The notes beneath the pieces are model-generated. The model saw nothing but the letters and a program-made list of their open reading frames with translations. It was not told the DNA's origin and made no database searches. A program made the position numbers and the translations under genes. This document shows positions 34,527 through 44,384 of a stretch of DNA of 64,000 bases, piece by piece. Every line of letters starts with the position of its first letter. The first letter of the stretch is position 1. Origin of the DNA: Paenibacillus sp. 19GGS1-52 (GTDB taxonomy: Bacteria; Bacillota; Bacilli; Paenibacillales; Paenibacillaceae); NCBI RefSeq assembly GCF_022369515.1, contig NZ_CP059724.1, positions 2,480,001 through 2,544,000 on the forward strand, written 5' to 3'.

Positions 34527-37280
34527 TTGTCCGCACAAAAAAGGTCTAGCCGTCCCATGAAAGCTTATTCTACAAAAGCGATATCCGCAGTTTTGGCTGG
34601 CGCAATGGTTCTGGGCGGTGCAAGTTCTGCATTTGCAGCTACAGTAGCAGCTTCAACTCCCGCTGCAGTAACGACATCGACAACTACGGCAGCAACAGGT
34701 ATTTTCAGCGATGTGAAAACAGGATTTTGGGCCGAAAAACATATCTACAAACTGGCATCCCAAGGTATCGTAGTCGGGAATAATGGTTTATTCCGTCCAG
34801 GAGATTCAGTTACCCAGCAGGAAGCTGTGCTTATGGCATTGCGCTTTATGAAGCTGCAGGGCAAAGTAGATATTGATACAGCGGTGGCATTACCAGCGAG
34901 CTTTGAGGTATCGAATTATTACAAGGCTTATGTCGTACTCGCGTTCCAGCAGGGCTTGCTGGACAAGACTACTGAGATGGCTTCCGACAATTTGAAGACT
35001 GCTTGGGGTGAACGCAAGGCAACCCGTGAATGGATTGCTGAAGTGTTAATCTGTGCTCTTGGCAAAACTTCAGATGCAGCAGCGGTAGCCAGTGAGCCAA
35101 CCGGCTTTGCTGATGATTCCAAAGTGTCTGCCAGCAAACGTGGTTACATAAATACGGCTGTTGATCTAGGACTGGCTAATGGTATAGCTGGAAACCGTTT
35201 TGATCCACAAGGTGTAGTAACTCGTGCGCAACTGGCAACCTTCTTCAGCCGGGCCGAGGGGCACAACACGCTTGATTATGACAATACCGTTAAAGGCAGT
35301 ATCAGCGAAATAAAAGACGGTAAGCTCACAGTTTATAACAATGGGACAACTTCCCCCTTTAATCTGAGTGCAAGCACCGCTTACTTCAACAGCACTTCTG
35401 AGACTCGAATCAGTCTAAATGATATTCAGCCGTACACCAAGGTTACTGTTATTGGGGCAACCTATAAAGCAGCCTATGTCGAGGTGACCGATCCTACACC
35501 GCAGGTTGAGAGTGTTTCTGGCAGCTTTGCAAAGCTGTCGTCGGGTAATAAATTATGGCTGGAGTCTACGGATACCTTTAATGAATACTATTATGATGCA
35601 GCAACTATCTTTGTGGATGTAAACGGAGTCAAGATAGAGCCAGCTTCGATTGCAGCAGGTAGTCTGGTCACACTGCAGCGCGAAACCTACAGTGGCGCTC
35701 ATAAAGTGGTCAAGGTACAAGTAACATCGGGCGTCGTCAACAAATCAAGTACAGGTATCATCCAGAGTATTGATCTGACCTCTAAAAGTATTACATTCAA
35801 GAATGCAGCAGGTACCGTTGAAACCTTCAAATGGGAGGAAGGTACCACCCTATTCAGCTCTCAAAGTACAGTGCTGCTGCCAGCGGAGTTGAAGGTTAAT
35901 TCGGCAGTGAAGTATACGATCAAGGATAATATGATCCGCTCTGTAGAAGTCACTCAGGGAGTAGAACGTACTGTTCTGGGCACTATTAATGAGTTGACAG
36001 GCACTACAGTTGTTTATAAAAAAGCTGATGGTACTCGCGAGGTTAAATTGCTTGGGTCAGCACCAACTATTGTAATTCCTAACATTAGCAGTCCTGTAGC
36101 CGGTGATTTGATCGCTGATGCTGTTGGTGGTGACAATGTGCAGCTTACACTGAATAGCAGTGATCAGGTTATAAAGATTGAAGTGCTAAGTCGGCAAATT
36201 GATCAATTTATCGGAGCAACGGTTGTTGACTACAATTCCAAGACACAGCTACTGACGATTACAGACAGCTCTGGCAAGCCTCATGTAGTCCAGCTGGATG
36301 TGAATTCCAAGCTCGTATATGATGGGCTGCCTACAACTTCACTGACCAATATGGGCGTGAGACTTGTTGAGAACCGCAAGGTAGATGTGATATCCATTGG
36401 ACAGCGGGCACTTTCCGTGGAATTAAGCACAAAGTACGTAGGCACATTAACAGCAGTGAACACTGCTACAAAGATGATTGTCCTGAAGCCCAACAATGGT
36501 CAGACAATAACGCTTCCTTATCCGTTATCCATTGACTTCTTTGGACGCAGTAATATGGCAGTGACAGATATTTCTGTAGGCAGTTCAGTGACAGCTGTAT
36601 TAACTGGGAATCAGGATGTCATTTCGGTACTGAGAGTGAAATCGGTTCAGCAGTTGGAAGTTACCTCAGTCAATTCCACGCTAAACAAGCTGGGTGTGAA
36701 ATGGTCAGGGGGAAGCACTGAACTATACACGTTAACTATTCCGTTAACAAATGAAGCTGGGCAAGCTATAAAGCTTAGCGATTTGAAGGCGGGGGATTTC
36801 GTGAATGTGGATTTTGATGGAAGTTCAGCAGTATCCATCCAAGCGGTCAAAGTTTCGTCAGGACAGGTGGTATCAGTAGACTCTACCGCAGGCAATCTTT
36901 CTGTGAAGGACTTTAAAGGTGTAACTCAGAACTTTGCAGTGAGTGGTGGAGTTAGGATTATCCGTGATACTGTTACAACTACTACACTTAGCAGTCTAAC
37001 AACAGCAGACCGTGTAGATATGCGCAAAGGCGCTGACGGAATAACGCTTATTCGTGTATTGCCTCAATTGAATCGGACATTCTCCCGTTATGATACTGCA
37101 ACAAACGAGTTTTTAGTAAAGCGTGATAGCCTGAATGATGAGAATTATCGCTTTCTACTAACCTCAAACGTATATATTCATCAAGGTGACACGACTTTAT
37201 CCGTGCAATCTCTCAAAGAAAATGATAAGATTACAATGTATTTTAATAATGATGTGATAGTTGAAATAGTGAAACAATAA
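34527..37280 (+). CDS. Large secreted S-layer-homology (SLH) domain protein
   Basis: Secreted wall-bound protein of about 917 aa. The start is TTG at 34527, about seven bases after GAGGGGAA, and it gives a signal peptide (KAISAVLAGAMVLGGASSAFA). Three SLH domains follow (first FSDVKTGFWAEKHIYKLASQ, last GYINTAVDLGLANG with NRFDPQGVVTRAQLATFFSR), which bind pyruvylated secondary wall polymer. The remaining 650 residues are made of repeated small beta modules of the pattern GTI...G-TV-V...DG and show no enzyme motif I recognise. It closes the envelope cluster and ends before a strong terminator. It may be an S-layer-like or surface-display protein. Confidence 0.88.
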   Translation: MSAQKRSSRPMKAYSTKAISAVLAGAMVLGGASSAFAATVAASTPAAVTTSTTTAATGIFSDVKTGFWAEKHIYKLASQGIVVGNNGLFRPGDSVTQQEAVLMALRFMKLQGKVDIDTAVALPASFEVSNYYKAYVVLAFQQGLLDKTTEMASDNLKTAWGERKATREWIAEVLICALGKTSDAAAVASEPTGFADDSKVSASKRGYINTAVDLGLANGIAGNRFDPQGVVTRAQLATFFSRAEGHNTLDYDNTVKGSISEIKDGKLTVYNNGTTSPFNLSASTAYFNSTSETRISLNDIQPYTKVTVIGATYKAAYVEVTDPTPQVESVSGSFAKLSSGNKLWLESTDTFNEYYYDAATIFVDVNGVKIEPASIAAGSLVTLQRETYSGAHKVVKVQVTSGVVNKSSTGIIQSIDLTSKSITFKNAAGTVETFKWEEGTTLFSSQSTVLLPAELKVNSAVKYTIKDNMIRSVEVTQGVERTVLGTINELTGTTVVYKKADGTREVKLLGSAPTIVIPNISSPVAGDLIADAVGGDNVQLTLNSSDQVIKIEVLSRQIDQFIGATVVDYNSKTQLLTITDSSGKPHVVQLDVNSKLVYDGLPTTSLTNMGVRLVENRKVDVISIGQRALSVELSTKYVGTLTAVNTATKMIVLKPNNGQTITLPYPLSIDFFGRSNMAVTDISVGSSVTAVLTGNQDVISVLRVKSVQQLEVTSVNSTLNKLGVKWSGGSTELYTLTIPLTNEAGQAIKLSDLKAGDFVNVDFDGSSAVSIQAVKVSSGQVVSVDSTAGNLSVKDFKGVTQNFAVSGGVRIIRDTVTTTTLSSLTTADRVDMRKGADGITLIRVLPQLNRTFSRYDTATNEFLVKRDSLNDENYRFLLTSNVYIHQGDTTLSVQSLKENDKITMYFNNDVIVEIVKQ

Positions 37281-37310
37281 TTGCGAGTGGTGGATTTCCG
37301 AGTGAATCAC

Positions 37311-37352
37311 CGTCTTGACGCAGGGGCTTTGCTTGCGTCAGGACGTTTTTTT
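37311..37352 (+). terminator. Terminator of the SLH gene
   Basis: A 12-bp stem (CGTCTTGACGCA with TGCGTCAGGACG, one wobble) with an 11-base loop is followed by seven T residues. A smaller hairpin lies just before it. Confidence 0.88.
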
Positions 37353-37379
37353 TGAAATATAGACCAGTAATGAGTTTAC

Positions 37380-37408
37380 TTGAAATGTATGAAAGTATAC
37401 GTTATAAT
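37380..37408 (+). promoter_or_regulatory. Sigma-A promoter of nth with a dyad around the -10
   Basis: TTGAAA (-35) and TATAAT (-10) are exactly 17 bases apart. TACGT and ACGTA flank the -10 hexamer as a perfect inverted repeat (37398-37413), which could be a repressor site. Confidence 0.75.
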
Positions 37409-37491
37409 ACGTACTTTGCTATATTTCCTTACCTCAGAGAGGCTGCCCTAGTAGGGCACGCTGAGGGTAAATACTCTGTGGAGGGGACATT

Positions 37492-38172
37492 ATGAAGGTT
37501 GCAGAGGTCCGCCACATTCTGGATACCATTGGAGACTTGTTCCCTGATGCACATTGTGAATTGAACCACAGCAACGCTTTCGAGCTAACGATAGCGGTGT
37601 TGTTATCGGCTCAATGTACGGACGTAATGGTGAACAAAGTGACCGAGGATTTGTTCCAAAAGTATAAAGCCCCCCGTGACTACATTTCAGTACCCATCGA
37701 GGAACTGGAGGGGGATATCCGGCGTATCGGTTTATACCGCAATAAAGCCAAACATATTCAAAGCCTCTGCTCTATACTCATAGAGCAGTACGGTGGCGAA
37801 GTGCCACAAGCACATGATTTACTTGTGACATTGCCAGGTGTCGGTCGTAAGACTGCAAATGTTGTAGTTTCTAATGCTTTTGGTGTTCCTGCTATTGCTG
37901 TAGACACACATGTGGAGCGGGTTGCGAAGCGGCTTGCCCTGGCTGGCTGGAAAGACTCTGTATTGGAAGTGGAGAAGAAGTTGATGAAGGTGGTGCCACG
38001 TGAGGAATGGACGCTCACGCACCATCGGCTCATTTTTTTCGGGCGTTACCACTGTAAATCACAGAATCCGAAATGTCAGATTTGCCCACTCCTCGATGTA
38101 TGTCGTGAAGGAAAGAAACGTATGAAAACGGCTGTGATCAGGAAAGATAAAGAGCATATGCCAAGAAATTAG
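37492..38172 (+). CDS. nth: Endonuclease III (DNA glycosylase/AP lyase)
   Basis: Base-excision repair enzyme, 226 aa, that removes oxidised pyrimidines and nicks AP sites. The helix-hairpin-helix is LPGVGRKTANVVVSNAFG with the catalytic lysine, and the catalytic aspartate is in IAVDTHVERV. The C-terminal [4Fe-4S] cluster ligands are visible as CxxxxxxCxxCxxxxxC, written CKSQNPKCQICPLLDVC. GGAGGGGAC precedes the ATG. In B. subtilis nth follows dnaD; here it stands apart under its own promoter. It is 25 bp before a small unknown gene. Confidence 0.96.
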   Translation: MKVAEVRHILDTIGDLFPDAHCELNHSNAFELTIAVLLSAQCTDVMVNKVTEDLFQKYKAPRDYISVPIEELEGDIRRIGLYRNKAKHIQSLCSILIEQYGGEVPQAHDLLVTLPGVGRKTANVVVSNAFGVPAIAVDTHVERVAKRLALAGWKDSVLEVEKKLMKVVPREEWTLTHHRLIFFGRYHCKSQNPKCQICPLLDVCREGKKRMKTAVIRKDKEHMPRN

Positions 38173-38197
38173 AGATGAAGAAGAGGATGGGATAGAG

Positions 38198-38464
38198 ATG
38201 AAATGCATTTCTGTATACACCAACAATTTTGAAGTGTTTTCCGATATTTTTGAGCGTGTTGTGGATAGTCCCCTTGAAGAGAACGAAGAGCAAGAAGTAG
38301 AAGGTATTACAATCAGCCATTCTGGTGATGTTCCTGAGCATTATCTGGAGCGTATGTCCGTGAAGCCTGAGGTTGTAGTGATGAGAGATAAATCCCGTGG
38401 TCTGACTATTCTACAGCATGGTAAAGTATTTGAAATTTTGCTGCCTGTATTGGAAACTGCTTAA
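38198..38464 (+). CDS. Small conserved-looking cytosolic protein of unknown function
   Basis: An acidic 88-aa protein without signal or membrane segment. The sequence has an alternating beta-type pattern at both ends (MKCISVYTNNFEVFSDIFER; GKVFEILLPVLETA) and an acidic middle; I do not recognise the family. GAAGAGGATGG precedes the ATG. It lies 25 bp after nth and before a terminator, so it is probably co-transcribed with nth; the link may be only positional. Confidence 0.7.
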   Translation: MKCISVYTNNFEVFSDIFERVVDSPLEENEEQEVEGITISHSGDVPEHYLERMSVKPEVVVMRDKSRGLTILQHGKVFEILLPVLETA

Positions 38465-38487
38465 GTATCGGTATAGAAACATAAATG

Positions 38488-38515
38488 GAGTCAGCCCAGG
38501 GGCTGGCTCTTTTTT
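38488..38515 (+). terminator. Terminator of the nth unit
   Basis: A 9-bp stem (GAGTCAGCC with GGCTGGCTC, one wobble) with a four-base loop is followed by a seven-base T run. Confidence 0.88.
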
Positions 38516-38595
38516 GCATGGAAAAACGTAGAAATTTATGGGGAATGAACCTCATTTCGTAGGAGGTTATAGGTTATTTTGTAAGTAGTGCATAT

Positions 38596-38623
38596 TTGAT
38601 TTGTGGCAATCTGGTGATAAAAT
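38596..38623 (+). promoter_or_regulatory. Possible sigma-A promoter of the dynamin gene
   Basis: TTGATT and TAAAAT are 16 bases apart, 62 bases before the dynA start codon. Confidence 0.4.
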
Positions 38624-38684
38624 GGAATTATTCTATTGTTGCTGGAATCTAGACTATAAATGGCACAGTTAGGCGGGAAAGTGA

Positions 38685-41600
38685 ATGGGAGCGGAACAAG
38701 CTAGAACCCAAAAGGTGGCTGTTAGTGAAACGGCACAACTGCTGTCCCGGCTAAAAGGATTAATGGAGCAGTGGGGCGATGGAGAAACAGCTCGTATTTA
38801 TGCAGATTTACAGGATAAAGAGCGTGCAAATGAATTAACCTTCGCTTTTTGCGGGCATTTCTCGGCTGGGAAATCCAGTATGATTAATCTGATCTGTGGC
38901 AGCACTGTGCTGCCCTCCGGACCCGTGCCAACGAGTGCAAATATTGTGTCTATTCGCAGTGGGGCTCCTCGTGTACTCATTCACCCCAGGAAAGAGGTCC
39001 AGAAGATCGACCTGGCTCCTTGGGAGACAACAGCGGATAAATTGCAAGAATATTGTCGTAACGGTGGAGAGTATTCTTCTATTGAAGTTTGGGAGGAGAT
39101 CCCATTGCTGGCTCCCCATGGGGTGCTAATGGATACTCCAGGTGTGGATTCTACAGATGATGGACATCAAAGTGCAACTCACTCCGCGCTGCACTTGGCC
39201 GATGTTGTGTTCTATGTGATGGACTACAATCATGTGCAGTCAGAGAACAATCTGGCTTTTGCCAAAAATCTCAGTGTCTGGGGCAAGCCGCTCTATCTCA
39301 TTGTTAATCAAATCGACAAGCACCGAGAACAGGAAATTTCTATAGAGGAATATCAACGGCAATTAGAAAGCGCTTTCGGACAATGGGGCATCCATTATGC
39401 GGGTATTCTGTTCACTTCGCTTAGGGTTAAGGAACATCCGCTTAATGATTGGGATGTTCTATTAGGACTTATCACGGATCTATTGAGTCACCGGGATGAA
39501 TTGCTTCAATATAGTCTCTTACGTTCTATACTGCATACGGCAGATTCTTCATTGGCTGTCTTCCGCGAGGAGCAGCAAGAGGAGCGTGAAGCTCTACTGG
39601 AAGAATTGGCTGGTGCAGGGGAAGAGACGGTGGAATTTGGACTTGCTTCTCTGGAAAACGAACGCGAGCTGATCGAGGGACTTCTTCAGCAGTCGCTAGT
39701 GAACCTGCGGAGCATTTTAGATGCGCTGCTTGGCAATGTTACTCTTATGCCTGCGGATGTTAGGGAGGCAGCCAGGGCTTATGTCGAAGGTGTCAGCCCA
39801 GGTTTCCGGCAAGGATTACTGTTCACTGCTGCACGGCGGGAGAAGGAACTGAACAAACGTCTGGCTGCTTGGCATGAATTGTTGACACGGGAGATTTCAG
39901 CCCGTTTGGAATGGCACATGATCCTGCTGATTCGTGAATGGGCGGAAAATTTGGGTCTCTGGAATGAGGAGGCGGAGCTGGCTCTGAAAGAAGGGCTCCC
40001 GGCGGTGAGCCAGGAATGGCTGGCGGCTGCAGTGAAGCCGGGAACGGGGACAACAGGCGAGGCGCTGCTTAATTTCTGCCGCAGCCTTGCGGACGAAATT
40101 AAGCGCCAGTATCGCCGCGCTGCACTAGGGCTGGCCGATGAGCTGCTGGCGAAGCTGCCCGTGCTCTTGGACGAGCGCCTCGCGGAGCTCTCGCACCGCG
40201 AGCAGGCGCTGCGCGCCCAAGCGCGCGCCCTCGCCGCGCTTGGCACGCTTGACCGCGCGGCTGCCGCCCGCGCGCACGAGCTCGCGGCGCTGCTGCCGCC
40301 GCGCCGGCCCCTCACCCCCGGCATCCTGCCGGAGGTGAGGGCAACCCCGCGTGCGGGCGCGCCAAGCGCCGCACCGCGTGAGGCCCAGCCGCTGCGCGCG
40401 CTTGGGCGAGACCCCGCCGCCGCAAGCTGGGCGGCGGGCACGGAACAGCCGGCGGGCGGGCGACGCCGGCTGGCTACTGCCGCCGCGACGCTGAGCGCGG
40501 CGAGTGAACTGCTGCGCAGCGAGCCGGCCATGGCTTCGGCGGTGCGCAGCTTGGCGGCACGGGCGGCGGATCTCGCCGGCGGCCGCTTTACCCTGGCGCT
40601 GTTCGGAGCCTTCAGCGCCGGCAAGTCCTCCTTCGCCAACTCCTTGCTAGGCGAAGCAGTGCTGCCCGTGTCTCCCCACCCCGCCACGGCAGCAGTGAAC
40701 CGCATACTGGCGCCGGAGGGAGACTTCCGCGATAAGAGCGCAGTGGTGAAGATGAAGACCGCGGAGGAATTCTGGGATGACATTACACATTCCTTCGGCG
40801 TACTGCAGCTGGGGCAGCCGCAGCGGGAATCTTGGACCGATGTCGCGGCAGATTTACAAGCAGGTGGAGTTCATCCCTCTGGCTTGCCGCATGCCGGATT
40901 TCTGCGGGCCGCGGCGGTGGGCTGGGAGGAAGCCAAGACGCTGCTCGGAACCGTACGGACGGTAGAACTGGATGAATATCGCAAGCTAGTCGCTGAGGAG
41001 ACCCGGGCCTGCTATGTGCAGAGTATAGATTTATATTACAGTTGTCCCTTAACGGAAAGTGGCATTGTGCTTGTAGATACACCTGGTGCAGATTCCTTAC
41101 ATGCACGGCATACGGGTGTGACCTTTGGATATATGAAGGATGCGGACGCGATTTGTTTTGTGACGTACTACAATCACGCCTTCTCGAAGGCGGACCGGAG
41201 CCTACTGGCTCAACTGGGCCGGATCAAAGACAGCTTCGCGCTGGATAAAATGTTCTTTATTATCAACGCCTCCGATCTGGCATCTGGAGAAGCAGAGCTG
41301 GAAGAAGTTAGAGAACATGTCGCCCAGAATTTACGGGCAGGGGGTCTTCGCTCCCCACAGATTTATGCGCTGTCCAGCCTGCAAGCGTTGAACGGGAAAA
41401 TTGATAGTAATCGCAGTAGCTATGAAACCTCAGGCTTTCATGAATTTGAGCAAGCGCTGTGGAGCTTTGCGGGCGAAGAGCTGCCTCAGCTGTCACTTAA
41501 GGCAGCTGTGGAGAGTATCGCTACTGTCCGTCGTAGGGCAGAAGAATGGCAGGATTTAGCGACGCAAGAGGCAAGTCAGCTTGAAGCTGGAGTGCGGAGG

Positions 41601-42368
41601 CTGCAGGAGCGCCGTCGCCTGGCGGAGCAGCGATTATCTGCTCTACAGGTGGAGGAGCGGCCGCTCCGCGATCTGCATCGGGAGGGTGGGGAACTGCTCT
41701 ATCATGTCCGACAGCGTCTCAGCTTTTCCTTCAGCGGCAATTTCCAGGAGTCCTTCCATCCATCCTTGCTGCGCGAGGATGCCGGAAGCTTGAAAGAAAT
41801 CTTCACTGCCTGTGGCCGAGAGCTGTGGCGTACCTCCCAGCGTGAGCTGGAGCAGGAGCTGTGGGCTACAACCCTGCGGCTCGAAGCTACCGGACGCAGG
41901 CTTGTCCACGAAGCTGCCACTACCGCTGCCGCAGAACTATCTTTCTCAGTACCGGAACTTCAGTTCATGGAGAACGATACCGAGTCTTGGCCCTCACCGA
42001 CAGTGCTGGATTGTAAGCTGCAGCCAGTAGACTGGTTAGCGATATGGGGGTATTTCAAATCACCGCGGCATTTCTTTGAGGGCCCCGGTCGGGATAAAGT
42101 CAAAACCACAGTTGAACCTTTGCTGAGAGAGGCCATTGCTCTGGCTGCAGGTGCACAGGAGAATACATTACTGGGACATTATGCGGAAGCTGTAACCAGA
42201 GCCCTGAAGACATCCGCAGTTAAGCTGCGTGAGGGTTTGGCAGAGCAGGAGGAGGCCCTGTCAGGACTCCGGAAAGGGGGTGATTCTGCAGAGCATTGGG
42301 GCCGATTAGCACATCAATTACGCCTCTTTGAGGAATCTTTCGACGATATGGTGGACACAAGACTGTGA
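38685..42368 (+). CDS. dynA: Two-headed bacterial dynamin-like GTPase
   Basis: Membrane-associated GTPase, 1227 aa, close in size and architecture to B. subtilis DynA (YpbR, about 1190 aa), a fusion of two dynamin units that tethers and fuses membranes and protects against membrane damage. Head 1 has P-loop GHFSAGKSS (57-65), DTPGVDST and NQID; head 2 has P-loop GAFSAGKSSFAN (near 640), DTPGADS and NASD. Each head is followed by long helical stalks (EEQQEEREALLEELA; RRLQERRRLAEQRLSA). Between the units (about residues 485-610, bases 40130-40520) lies an Ala/Arg-rich, very GC-rich linker unlike the rest of the gene. The ATG at 38685 has GGCGGGAAAG upstream. Confidence 0.9.
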   Translation: MGAEQARTQKVAVSETAQLLSRLKGLMEQWGDGETARIYADLQDKERANELTFAFCGHFSAGKSSMINLICGSTVLPSGPVPTSANIVSIRSGAPRVLIHPRKEVQKIDLAPWETTADKLQEYCRNGGEYSSIEVWEEIPLLAPHGVLMDTPGVDSTDDGHQSATHSALHLADVVFYVMDYNHVQSENNLAFAKNLSVWGKPLYLIVNQIDKHREQEISIEEYQRQLESAFGQWGIHYAGILFTSLRVKEHPLNDWDVLLGLITDLLSHRDELLQYSLLRSILHTADSSLAVFREEQQEEREALLEELAGAGEETVEFGLASLENERELIEGLLQQSLVNLRSILDALLGNVTLMPADVREAARAYVEGVSPGFRQGLLFTAARREKELNKRLAAWHELLTREISARLEWHMILLIREWAENLGLWNEEAELALKEGLPAVSQEWLAAAVKPGTGTTGEALLNFCRSLADEIKRQYRRAALGLADELLAKLPVLLDERLAELSHREQALRAQARALAALGTLDRAAAARAHELAALLPPRRPLTPGILPEVRATPRAGAPSAAPREAQPLRALGRDPAAASWAAGTEQPAGGRRRLATAAATLSAASELLRSEPAMASAVRSLAARAADLAGGRFTLALFGAFSAGKSSFANSLLGEAVLPVSPHPATAAVNRILAPEGDFRDKSAVVKMKTAEEFWDDITHSFGVLQLGQPQRESWTDVAADLQAGGVHPSGLPHAGFLRAAAVGWEEAKTLLGTVRTVELDEYRKLVAEETRACYVQSIDLYYSCPLTESGIVLVDTPGADSLHARHTGVTFGYMKDADAICFVTYYNHAFSKADRSLLAQLGRIKDSFALDKMFFIINASDLASGEAELEEVREHVAQNLRAGGLRSPQIYALSSLQALNGKIDSNRSSYETSGFHEFEQALWSFAGEELPQLSLKAAVESIATVRRRAEEWQDLATQEASQLEAGVRRLQERRRLAEQRLSALQVEERPLRDLHREGGELLYHVRQRLSFSFSGNFQESFHPSLLREDAGSLKEIFTACGRELWRTSQRELEQELWATTLRLEATGRRLVHEAATTAAAELSFSVPELQFMENDTESWPSPTVLDCKLQPVDWLAIWGYFKSPRHFFEGPGRDKVKTTVEPLLREAIALAAGAQENTLLGHYAEAVTRALKTSAVKLREGLAEQEEALSGLRKGGDSAEHWGRLAHQLRLFEESFDDMVDTRL

Positions 42369-42560
42369 ATTTTGTAGGAAAATGTCGAAGAACGCTTGCA
42401 ATCTGGCTGATGATGAATGAAAATGAAGATGTCTGAAAATTTACAAAGAAACTGCAAAGTTTTCGAAATAGCAGCGATTTTTCTTTTATTTTTACAGAAG
42501 AATCGTCTACTACCAGGGAACTTCTCAGTCAAATTTGCGAAAAAGAGGTTGATATCGACA

Positions 42561-43751
42561 ATGTGGGGAGCTCCTTTTTCAGCTCAAAGCCATAAGCTGC
42601 TGCTGCTGGGCAGTGGGGAACTGGGTAAGGAAGTCATTATTGAAGCTCAACGCCTTGGCGTAGAGACCGTAGCGGTGGACCGTTACGATAACGCACCGGC
42701 GATGGGTGTAGCCCATCGTTCTCATTGTATTGATATGTTGGATGCTGAGGCACTGAAAGCCCTGATTCGTGCCGAGAAGCCGGATGTTATCGTACCGGAG
42801 ATTGAGGCCATTGCTACTCAAGCTCTCCAGGAACTGGAGGAAGAAGGTTTCTTCGTTGTCCCAACCGCACGTGCGGCTCGGCTGACGATGGACCGGGAAG
42901 GTATCCGTCGGCTTGCTGCCGAAGAGCTTGGACTGCCGACAGCGGCTTACCGCTTCGCGGATAGTCTGGACGAATTGCGCCATGCTGTGGACGAGCTGGG
43001 TACACCTTGTGTAATTAAGCCGATAATGAGCTCCTCCGGTAAAGGTCAAAGTATTTGCCGTAAACCGGAGGATGCCGAAGATTGCTGGAACACTGCGCTT
43101 GAGGGAGCACGAGCCAAAGGAACACGTGTTATCGTGGAGGCGTTCGTTACCTTTGAGAGTGAAATCACGCTGCTGACAGTGCGCTCAGTATCTGGAACAA
43201 TCTTTTGCCCGCCTATCGGACATATTCAAAAAGACGGCGATTATGTGGAATCCTGGCAGCCGCATCCGATGGATGACACTTTGCTGGCTGAAGCACAGTC
43301 GATGGCCAAAGCAGTAACCGATCAGCTCGGTGGCCGTGGTATTTTTGGAGTGGAGCTGTTTCTTACAGCAAATGGCGTATTGTTCAGTGAAGTCTCTCCT
43401 AGACCTCATGATACTGGCATGGTGACAATGGTTACACAAGATTTATCGGAATTTGCCCTGCATGTCAGAGCGATTCTGGGATTCCCGCTAGATTCAGTAC
43501 AATTGCTGACCCCAGGCGCTTCAGCTACGCTGAAGGCAGAAGGTGAAGGACGAGCCTTTGTTGTTTCCGGACTTGGTGAGGCGTTGGCACTTCCACGTAC
43601 TCAGGTTCGAGTGTTTGGTAAACCGGAAGTCCGGCCTGGACGGCGGATGGCAGTAGCCTTAAGTACAGCGGAAGATGTGGAAATCGCGCGGACGACAGCC
43701 AAGCAGGCAGCGTCTATGCTAACAGTGGAGGTATATGAGGATGAACAGTAG
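42561..43751 (+). CDS. purT: Formate-dependent phosphoribosylglycinamide formyltransferase
   Basis: ATP-grasp purine-synthesis enzyme that converts GAR to FGAR with formate and ATP, bypassing the folate-dependent PurN step. The open frame starts at 42417, but the family start matches the ATG at 42561 ([24 protein letters not shown]), giving 396 aa, the usual PurT length of about 390. Motifs: [32 protein letters not shown] (ATP-grasp loop) and [15 protein letters not shown]. The upstream AAAGAGG site is 12 bases from the ATG, a little far. The 3' end overlaps the next gene by 17 bases. Confidence 0.93.
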   Translation: MWGAPFSAQSHKLLLLGSGELGKEVIIEAQRLGVETVAVDRYDNAPAMGVAHRSHCIDMLDAEALKALIRAEKPDVIVPEIEAIATQALQELEEEGFFVVPTARAARLTMDREGIRRLAAEELGLPTAAYRFADSLDELRHAVDELGTPCVIKPIMSSSGKGQSICRKPEDAEDCWNTALEGARAKGTRVIVEAFVTFESEITLLTVRSVSGTIFCPPIGHIQKDGDYVESWQPHPMDDTLLAEAQSMAKAVTDQLGGRGIFGVELFLTANGVLFSEVSPRPHDTGMVTMVTQDLSEFALHVRAILGFPLDSVQLLTPGASATLKAEGEGRAFVVSGLGEALALPRTQVRVFGKPEVRPGRRMAVALSTAEDVEIARTTAKQAASMLTVEVYEDEQ

Positions 43752-44205
43752 TATTGAAGCACCAGTACTGCAAATTCGCAAATGCGGCATGAATGATCTG
43801 GAGATAGTAACAAAGCTTCTACGGGAATTCGGCTATCCAACAACGCTTAGCGTGATGAAAGAGAGAATGGAAGGCATGGAGAATGACCCTTTCCATTGCA
43901 CACTTGTTGCTGAATTAAATAACGAAGTTGTGGGAATGATCGGACTCAGACAGGTAAAGTCTTATTACAAACAGCAGGATTGTATTACAGAGATTACCGC
44001 TCTCATTGTATCAGAGGAATGCAGAGGCAATGGTCTCGGTAAAAGACTTGTAGCCTCTGCAGAAGAATGGGCTCGTCAGCAGGGCTGCTGCCAGCTCTTC
44101 CTGAGAAGCGGCAACCGTGTAGAGCGCGCACCAGCGCATGCTTTTTACCGTCACATCGGATTCGAAAAGACAGCAGGCTACCGCTTTAACAAAGCATTGC
44201 TGTAG
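43735..44205 (+). CDS. GNAT-family N-acetyltransferase
   Basis: Acetyl-CoA-dependent acyltransferase, 156 aa. Motif A is [22 protein letters not shown] with the RGNGLG pyrophosphate loop; motif B is [15 protein letters not shown]. It overlaps the purT 3' end by 17 bases and uses a GTGGAGG ribosome site inside purT; starts at 43735 or 43741 (both ATG, in frame) are possible. Translational coupling to purT is likely, but no functional link is evident. Substrate unknown. Confidence 0.82.
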   Translation: MRMNSSIEAPVLQIRKCGMNDLEIVTKLLREFGYPTTLSVMKERMEGMENDPFHCTLVAELNNEVVGMIGLRQVKSYYKQQDCITEITALIVSEECRGNGLGKRLVASAEEWARQQGCCQLFLRSGNRVERAPAHAFYRHIGFEKTAGYRFNKALL

Positions 44206-44230
44206 AAACTTTATACGTAACCGATCATCC

Positions 44231-44260
44231 CCATCCCGGCATAGGCGGGATGGTTTTTTT
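44231..44260 (+). terminator. Terminator of the purT-acetyltransferase unit
   Basis: A perfect 8-bp stem (CCATCCCG with CGGGATGG) with a seven-base loop is followed by eight T residues. Confidence 0.92.
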
Positions 44261-44384
44261 TGTAATATAAGAATTAAAACCCGTTCTGATGATGCGATAA
44301 CTTAACTTAAACATAGATTGCAGGGGTTGAATCATATAGAATGGTTTTATTACAATTCAAACAATGTTCAAAGAGGGATGATGC

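Noticed and set aside
40130..40700. Horizontal insertion into dynA suggested by the GC jump
   Set aside because: The frame and dynamin domain order are intact and the segment is an Ala-rich linker, so local expansion explains it better.
39779..40783. A 334-codon minus-strand open frame
   Set aside because: It is the antisense shadow of the GC-rich dynA linker, where stop codons are rare; the sequence is low-complexity Ser/Ala/Arg and lacks a ribosome site.
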